Shown piece by piece: positions 58,660-64,000 of a stretch of 64,000 bases of DNA. Under the pieces are notes generated by a model, which did no database searches, had not been told where the DNA came from, and worked only from the letters and a program-made list of their open reading frames with translations. Origin of the DNA: GCA-2720975 sp964467985. GTDB lineage: Bacteria; Planctomycetota; UBA1135; GCA-002686595. Location of the stretch: assembly GCA_964467985.1 (NCBI GenBank), contig CAYXTP010000015.1, forward strand, positions 26,300-90,299. Direction: 5' to 3'. The position numbers were made by a program, and so were the translations under genes. Numbering within the stretch: the first letter of the stretch is position 1; every line of letters begins with the position of its first letter.

Positions 58660-61600
58660 ATGGCTCAGGATCCCGCGGGCCTGCCATTCAAGCGCATCCG
58701 GGAGTTGGGCGCCGGATCGGCGGGCCGAGTCTGGATGGTGGAAACTAGCGGGCCCTTCGCCGGCCTCCCGGAGCAGACGCCATTGGCTCTCAAGGAGTAC
58801 CGGGGAGCCGACGCACTCCCCGGAGCACTCGCCAGCTTGCAACGAGAAGCGGAGGTCGCAGCGCAAGTCAGTGGACCGGGCTTGCCACGCCTCGTTCACC
58901 ATGAAGCCAGTGCCGAGGGTCCGCGCCTGTTCTTCGAACTGGTGCCTGGACCCTGCCTTGACGAAGTCTTGTCGATTCGGGGGCCCCTGCCGGAGCCCCA
59001 GGTAAGGCTCCTCGGGACCCAGTTGGCCCGGGCCTTGGGGACCTTGCACGCAGCGGGGTGGTCTCACGGAGACGTAAAACCTTCCAACGTACGCCTCGAT
59101 GAGGAGGGTGCAGCTGTCTTGCTCGACCTGGGCGGAGCATTCCGGACGGGTGACGCCGAAGCCCAAACGGGAACCCTGCCCTACCTGGCCCCCGAGCGAA
59201 TTCGAGGTGCGCCCCCCACGCCCGCCGCCGACATGTTCGGGCTTGGCATCGTCTTGTACGAGCTTGCCACCGGCAACCACCCTTTCTCTCCCGACGACGA
59301 GCACCGGGCAGATGCTTCTGCCTGGCTGGATGCCCTGTCGGGCGCTGGGGAGTCACTTGCATCGGATGTGGTTCCGACGCTCTCGCCACTGCTGGATTAC
59401 GCCCTCGGTGCATTGCTCTCCCCCATAGAGGGGGAACGTCCCAATGCCGAGACGCTGCTTTCGCTGCTGGAACAAGGAGAATCGGGTTCGAGGTGGAAGG
59501 AGCGTCTCTCGAGCGGACCCATACGGCGGGGCCGAAGCTCCAACCGCAACCGTCTGCCCTTCGTCGGACGCCAAGAGGAACTTGGACAACTGAAGGCCGT
59601 GTACCGACAAGTTCTCCAAGGGGCGCAGGGCAGCCTCATGTGGCTGAGCGGAGAGTCGGGTTCTGGAAAAACCCGGCTCGTGGAGGAGTTCGCCACGGAA
59701 GAGCGGGCGGGGCCGACACCCCCGCTCTATCTGTACGGACGCTGCTCCCCCTTCGGCGGAGGGCGGCCCGGCCATCCGGTTCGGTCGCTCTTGCGCCGCT
59801 GGTTGCACCTCCCCAGCCCCAAGCCCACAGGAGCCCGGGAGCGCGCGCAATTGAATGAATGGGTGGACCCCGCGACTGCCGAGACCCTGCGCCTGGTTCT
59901 CGACCAACAGCACAATGAGCAAGCCCCCAGCGCAGAGCCTCTGGCCCTTGCCGAGTGGTTGGCCCAGTTGGCCAAACGGCGAGCCTTGGTGGTGTTTCTC
60001 GATGACGTCACCTTTGCCGGGGAGGAATCGCTGCGAGTGATTGGGCTCGTGGCCGACCGCCTGGAAGGAGCCGAGCTGACCTTCATCTGTGGACTGCAAT
60101 TGGGAGCCGAAGCCAGCTGCCCAGCCGCCCTTGAATCACTCCAGACACGCCTGGACCTGCAAACTCCGGTTCCCCGGTTGCATTTGCCGCCCCTGGACGA
60201 AGCCCAGGTGACCGAGTGGGTCGAGGGCGTATTCCACTCCTCGGCACCCAGGCAGCGGCTGGCGCGCGTTCTTTTTGAGCGCAGTGAGGGATCGCCGGGA
60301 GCCCTGCGCGAGATTCACCAGGCCATGCTGGAGAAGAAACAGGTCCGTCGTCACTTCTCTGGGGATGGGCTCGAGCTGTTGGTGCCTCCAGCCGAAGTTC
60401 CGCGCTCCCTGGGAATCCGTCAACTAATCACCGATCGCTTTGAGGCTCTCGATTCCGAGCACCAGGTCTGGCTGCAGCGCCTGGCCGTGATGGGTGGCAC
60501 GATCGAGGAGGCCTTCCTGCGGCTAGCCTTCCCCGCCAGCAGTTCGGGGCAGATTTCAGGCATCTTGGCCGAACTCACGCGTGAGGGATGGCTGACTCCC
60601 TCAGGAGCACGCTACCGCTTCGCTAGGCCGGCGCTTCGTGAGTCTATCTACCGCACGCTACCTGCCCCGGAACTGAGACGACTCCACGGCGCGGCCGCGG
60701 ACGCACTCATGATGCTGCCCTCGGGTGGGATCGGAATCCAGCGGGCATTCCACCTACACGCTGCAGGGGAGCACGAATCCCTACTAGAGATCGTCCCGGC
60801 TCTCTTGCGTCGGGCGCGCCGCGCCGGACGCGCGGGACGGGAACGCACCCTGGCCAAATGGGCCCTGGATGCGGTGGATCAGGTCGAGACGCACGAGGAT
60901 AGCTCGAGCTTGAAACGCGAATTCCTTGAAGCAGCCTGCAGCGCGGCTCTGCGGCTCGGTCGCCGCCGTGATCTGGAGCGCTGGTTAGACGAGCTGACGG
61001 ACCTGGACCTGGACCCGCTCACCCACCCGGGTGAGGTTGGGAGGATCTACTGCCTGCACGGAAGGCACGCGCTCTATACGGGCCGTTTCGGGTTAGCGCG
61101 TGGCCTGCTGAGAAACGCTCAGGAGTTGCTCGGTCAAGCCCTCGATGTCGACGCCCAGGCAGAGGCGCTGGTGCTCCTGGCCGAGGCACAATTTGAAGTA
61201 GGCGAACTGGATGAGTCGCGCATCCTCGCGCAGAAGAGCCACAAGCTCACGCGCTCCGCTCCCATTCAAGCAAGATGCACGCTCTGCCTTGCGCGCTTGG
61301 CGCTCTTGGGAGACAAAATCGAAGAGGCACTCACGCTTGCGAATCGAGCGATCTTGAAACTGCGACCCCATGCGCGCCAAACCGTCGCTCGTGGGATCTT
61401 GGTGCGCGGGCACCTGGCGCGGGCCCGCATTTACTCCGTCGCCGGAAGGCGCCGCCGAGCCTTGGGTGCCATGGCCCTCGCGCGTCGCGGTGTTCAGCAG
61501 TTGAGTGATCATCACCTCGCAGCCGCAGTGAATGGCGTGTACGGATCGCTACTTCTCAAGGATAATCGCATTGGAGAAGCGGAGACCACGCTGCGCGAGG

Positions 61601-62121
61601 CTCGGCTTGCCTGTCAGGAAAGCGGCAACCGACCGGGAGAGCTGAGAGCCAATCTGCACTTGGCAGTCCTGTTGCTTGAGCGGGGCTCCCCCGAAGCCAG
61701 TTCCCTCCTGCGGCAAGCGGCCCTGGCTAGCAGCGAACTGGGCCAACACAGGTTCCAGGCGCTGAGCCATGCGCTGCTCGCTCGAGCCCTCAGGCAATTG
61801 GGAGATAGCGCTCCAGGTGGAGAAACGGACCGACACAGCGGCCTGGCCATCGAATGCATGGCCCGCGGCGTGGAACTCCCCGACCGCATCGTGATCGTTG
61901 CCACGCGCGCTCTCGTCATGCAGCAATCGGGACGAGCGGATGAGGGGGCGCGACTGCTGACGGCGCTCAGGAAAAGACTGGAACGGGTGACGGCCGCCAT
62001 TGGTGACCCGACGCTCAGGCGCCGCCAGCGGCGAGCTAGTCGGGAGTTGCTGCTCACGGCTTCCTCTCCGGAGGGTCCGATCTACCCGCGCTCTCGTTCG
62101 CTGGGGCCGAACCCGACCTAG
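58660..62121 (+). CDS. Ser/Thr protein kinase fused to AAA ATPase and TPR-like domains
   Basis: A 1153-residue signalling protein. The kinase G-loop GAGSAGRV is at 16-23, the ATP lysine is in LALKEYR, the catalytic loop is HGDVKPSN (136-143, with HGD instead of HRD), the metal loop is DLG (156-158) and the activation end is GTLPYLAPE. An ATPase follows (FVGRQEELGQLKAVYR near 300, Walker A GESGSGKT near 330), then helical TPR-like repeats to the end. The plan is like large bacterial kinase-ATPase-TPR proteins of unknown input. The start MAQDPAG is preferred to one overlapping rbfA. Confidence 0.88.
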   Translation: MAQDPAGLPFKRIRELGAGSAGRVWMVETSGPFAGLPEQTPLALKEYRGADALPGALASLQREAEVAAQVSGPGLPRLVHHEASAEGPRLFFELVPGPCLDEVLSIRGPLPEPQVRLLGTQLARALGTLHAAGWSHGDVKPSNVRLDEEGAAVLLDLGGAFRTGDAEAQTGTLPYLAPERIRGAPPTPAADMFGLGIVLYELATGNHPFSPDDEHRADASAWLDALSGAGESLASDVVPTLSPLLDYALGALLSPIEGERPNAETLLSLLEQGESGSRWKERLSSGPIRRGRSSNRNRLPFVGRQEELGQLKAVYRQVLQGAQGSLMWLSGESGSGKTRLVEEFATEERAGPTPPLYLYGRCSPFGGGRPGHPVRSLLRRWLHLPSPKPTGARERAQLNEWVDPATAETLRLVLDQQHNEQAPSAEPLALAEWLAQLAKRRALVVFLDDVTFAGEESLRVIGLVADRLEGAELTFICGLQLGAEASCPAALESLQTRLDLQTPVPRLHLPPLDEAQVTEWVEGVFHSSAPRQRLARVLFERSEGSPGALREIHQAMLEKKQVRRHFSGDGLELLVPPAEVPRSLGIRQLITDRFEALDSEHQVWLQRLAVMGGTIEEAFLRLAFPASSSGQISGILAELTREGWLTPSGARYRFARPALRESIYRTLPAPELRRLHGAAADALMMLPSGGIGIQRAFHLHAAGEHESLLEIVPALLRRARRAGRAGRERTLAKWALDAVDQVETHEDSSSLKREFLEAACSAALRLGRRRDLERWLDELTDLDLDPLTHPGEVGRIYCLHGRHALYTGRFGLARGLLRNAQELLGQALDVDAQAEALVLLAEAQFEVGELDESRILAQKSHKLTRSAPIQARCTLCLARLALLGDKIEEALTLANRAILKLRPHARQTVARGILVRGHLARARIYSVAGRRRRALGAMALARRGVQQLSDHHLAAAVNGVYGSLLLKDNRIGEAETTLREARLACQESGNRPGELRANLHLAVLLLERGSPEASSLLRQAALASSELGQHRFQALSHALLARALRQLGDSAPGGETDRHSGLAIECMARGVELPDRIVIVATRALVMQQSGRADEGARLLTALRKRLERVTAAIGDPTLRRRQRRASRELLLTASSPEGPIYPRSRSLGPNPT

Positions 62122-62250
62122 GACCCCCAGGGGGTCGCCAAGGGCTCCTGTTGGGGGAAAATAATCGCACTAGTGCCTATTGCTACTGCGACCCACTCGC
62201 AATAAAGTCCCCCCAATCAGCCCCCGGACCGAGCGCCGGGGTCGACAGAC

Positions 62251-63354
62251 ATGCCCTCGCGAATCTTTTGCACATTCCTTCTGCTGGTTCTAATCCCAGA
62301 CACTTCCAGTTCTTGCTTGGGAGCATTGCGGAAGCGAGATGAACCGCTGGAACAGTGGGTTGAACGGCGCCTGGGTGCCATGGGCACCGGGCTCAGAATC
62401 GAGGTGGCCGCCCGGACACGGGAGCAAGCCCTCGCTGCAAGCGAGCAGGCCTTGCGGGCTATCGAGGCCTGCGAACGACGCTTGAGCACCTGGGGGGAGG
62501 ATTCCCAGGGAGAGTTGGCCCAATTCAACCGCTCGGCCGTCGGTGAGGCCGTGGTCTTGAGCCAGCCCCTAGCACTCGAGCTCCAAGCAGCCCTGGGATG
62601 GAGCCGCGCCACGGGCGGGGCATTCAATCCGGCGATCGGCCCCTTGGTCCGAGCTTGGGATCTACGCGGGTCCGGTAGACGCCCCGGCGCCATGGAATTG
62701 AGCGCTGCCATCGGCGACGTATCGCTTGCTGGGTTGGACCTGCTTGGAACGCGGGCCACGCGCCGCAGGTCGGGACTCGTGCTCGAGGAAGGCGGCTTCG
62801 GAAAGGGAGCCGGGCTCGACGCTGCGCTGGCTGCACTGCGCGACACACCGATGACCTCTGTGCGATTGGACCTCGGTGGTCAGTGGCTAATCGCTACCGG
62901 CACAGGTGAATCCGTTTCCTCCCCCACCATCCTTGCCGTTGCCCACCCCTCCGATCGGGACAGGCCGGTACTACACATCTCCGTGACCTCCGGTTCACTC
63001 GCCACATCGGGCAACTCGGAACGCGGGATCGTGGTCGATGGTGAGCACCTCGGGCACGTGCTCGATCCCCGCACGGGCAATCCGGCACCAGACTTCGGGA
63101 GCATCACTGTACTCGCCCCCACTGGACTGGCGGCCGACGCACTGTCCACGGGCTTGTACGTCATGGGACCCGACAAGGCCCTCGAGTGGTGCTCGCAACA
63201 GGCTGACATCGAGGTCCTGGCTCTGCTCACCACACCCAACGGTTTACGAGTCCTGGCCAGTCCCGGCCTGAGGGGACGTATCCAACCCTGCATTCCCACC
63301 CTCAAGGTGGAGTTCTCAGATTTTGAATCACCCGCCCACCCGTTGATCCGATGA
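62251..63354 (+). CDS. apbE: FAD:protein FMN transferase (ApbE family)
   Basis: A 367-residue exported ApbE protein. A hydrophobic N-terminus (FCTFLLLVLIPDTSSS) precedes a Cys that may be lipidated. Family signatures: MGTGLRIEVAA, ERRLSTWGEDSQGELAQFNR, ATGGAFNPAIGPLVRAWDL, FGKGAGLDAALAAL, VDGEHLGHVLDPRTGNPAP and ALSTGLYVMG. ApbE attaches FMN to Thr or Ser of partner flavoproteins outside the membrane using magnesium. It overlaps the following porin gene by four bases, which is an odd pairing. Confidence 0.92.
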   Translation: MPSRIFCTFLLLVLIPDTSSSCLGALRKRDEPLEQWVERRLGAMGTGLRIEVAARTREQALAASEQALRAIEACERRLSTWGEDSQGELAQFNRSAVGEAVVLSQPLALELQAALGWSRATGGAFNPAIGPLVRAWDLRGSGRRPGAMELSAAIGDVSLAGLDLLGTRATRRRSGLVLEEGGFGKGAGLDAALAALRDTPMTSVRLDLGGQWLIATGTGESVSSPTILAVAHPSDRDRPVLHISVTSGSLATSGNSERGIVVDGEHLGHVLDPRTGNPAPDFGSITVLAPTGLAADALSTGLYVMGPDKALEWCSQQADIEVLALLTTPNGLRVLASPGLRGRIQPCIPTLKVEFSDFESPAHPLIR

Positions 63355-64000
63355 AACTGCCCTTGCCCTTCGCCGCGTGTGTCCTTGCCCTGGTCCTGAG
63401 CGAACGAGTATTCGCCCAGGACCCCCAGACCCAATCCCTGGAGGACATCCAAGCCCAGTTGGACGCATTGACTTTGGATTTTGAGAACCTGCTGCTGCAG
63501 GACGTGATGCCTGCACTGGGAGAAAGTGTGCACGGCTTGGGACCCGCCGCTTCCAAGGTCTATCACGCCAAGTCGGGCATCTCCATCGGGGGCTACGGAG
63601 AAGCCCGGTATCGAAACTTCGAATCAGGCACGACGGATGAATTCGACTTCCAGCGCGCGGTCCTCTACTTCGGGCACAAATTCAGCGACAAGTGGGTCCT
63701 GAACACCGAGATCGAAATGGAACACGTGGAGGAGAGTTTTGTGGAGTTCGCGTACTTGGATCACTTGCACAGCGAAGCGATCAACCTGCGTGCAGGCTTG
63801 ATGCTCACGCCCATGGGCTTGGTGAATGAGATGCACGAGCCGACGACTTTTCTGGGCTCAACTCGCTCGCTCACAGAGAGCTACGTCATCCCCAGTACCT
63901 GGCGCGAGAACGGCCTGGGGCTGTTTGGCAGCCGCGAGGACCTGGCATACAAGCTCTATGTGATCAACGGCATGGACGGCAGCGGCTACGGCGGAACCAA
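63351..64000 (+). CDS. Outer-membrane porin-like protein, 3' end outside window
   Basis: The first 216 residues of a porin-like protein. The signal peptide is LPLPFAACVLALVLSERVFA. A short coiled region follows (QTQSLEDIQAQLDALTLDFENLL), then alternating strands with aromatic ends: GISIGGYGEARYRNFE, DFQRAVLYFGHKFSDKWVLNTEIEMEH, FVEFAYLDHLHSEAINLRAGLMLTP. The plan matches phosphate-selective porin (OprO/OprP-like) or similar. The window ends inside the barrel. It is coupled to the ApbE gene. Confidence 0.8.
   Translation, partial: MKLPLPFAACVLALVLSERVFAQDPQTQSLEDIQAQLDALTLDFENLLLQDVMPALGESVHGLGPAASKVYHAKSGISIGGYGEARYRNFESGTTDEFDFQRAVLYFGHKFSDKWVLNTEIEMEHVEESFVEFAYLDHLHSEAINLRAGLMLTPMGLVNEMHEPTTFLGSTRSLTESYVIPSTWRENGLGLFGSREDLAYKLYVINGMDGSGYGGT

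Overview
The window (about 64 kb, GC-rich, four 100-N scaffold gaps) looks like a piece of a metagenome-assembled planctomycete chromosome. The evidence is the mix of genes. There is a very large MoxR/DUF58/VWA operon with secreted PQQ propellers and two alpha-toroid proteins ending in LPIFQR. There are many secreted coiled-coil and beta-propeller proteins, a BlaI/M56 pair, and a choice-of-anchor-B protein with a C-terminal domain of a type I associate with Planctomycetota. The phylum assignment is inference from gene content; no rRNA, tRNA or other marker tree is available.

Layout. 1-2.8 kb: the 3' end of enolase, a small FtsB-like membrane protein and a secreted PQQ-like protein, all on the + strand. 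2.9-11.3 kb: minus-strand genes comprising a sugar-catabolism group (VOC protein, FGGY kinase, class II aldolase, HAD phosphatase), DinB, a GH36-like glycosidase, an ExbD-like membrane protein and DUF1801. 11.5-13.7 kb: a small c-type cytochrome gene interrupted by two in-frame TGA codons, each followed by a hairpin at bacterial SECIS spacing, then a calcium-loop repeat protein that lacks a credible N-terminus and is split by an apparently spurious gap. 14.0-18.2 kb: BlaI, an M56 protease and a secreted coiled-coil protein ending in a good terminator, then a membrane protein. 18.5-38.3 kb: an 11-gene, tightly coupled operon (MoxR, DUF58, two VWA proteins, a double-propeller protein, two toroid proteins, a DUF4175-like protein, a 944-residue coiled coil and two small proteins). 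38.5-45.8 kb: an antiparallel coiled-coil protein, then an NHL protein, a YtkA-like lipoprotein, a di-haem peroxidase and the choice-of-anchor-B protein. 45.8-53.6 kb: a minus-strand run of a sigma-54-type activator, a HEAT/TPR protein, an RlmI-like methyltransferase, ThiS, ThiG, a CPBP protease, a gamma carbonic anhydrase and LarE. 54.1-64 kb: nusA-infB-rbfA, a kinase-ATPase-TPR giant, an ApbE protein and the start of a porin.

How the parts work together. The 20-kb MoxR operon probably builds or remodels an envelope complex. MoxR ATPases usually act with VWA partners, and here the remaining products are membrane-anchored or exported. The BlaI/M56 pair is a stress-sensing switch whose effector is probably the secreted coiled-coil protein made from the same transcript. 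The YtkA-like lipoprotein and di-haem peroxidase suggest periplasmic redox or metal chemistry.

The strongest candidate for something undescribed is the two-TGA cytochrome at 11484-12365, which may be a selenoprotein. TGA ends many other genes in the window normally, so a genome-wide code change does not explain it, but two nonsense mutations in a decaying gene remain possible. No tRNA, rRNA, CRISPR array or insertion sequence was seen.
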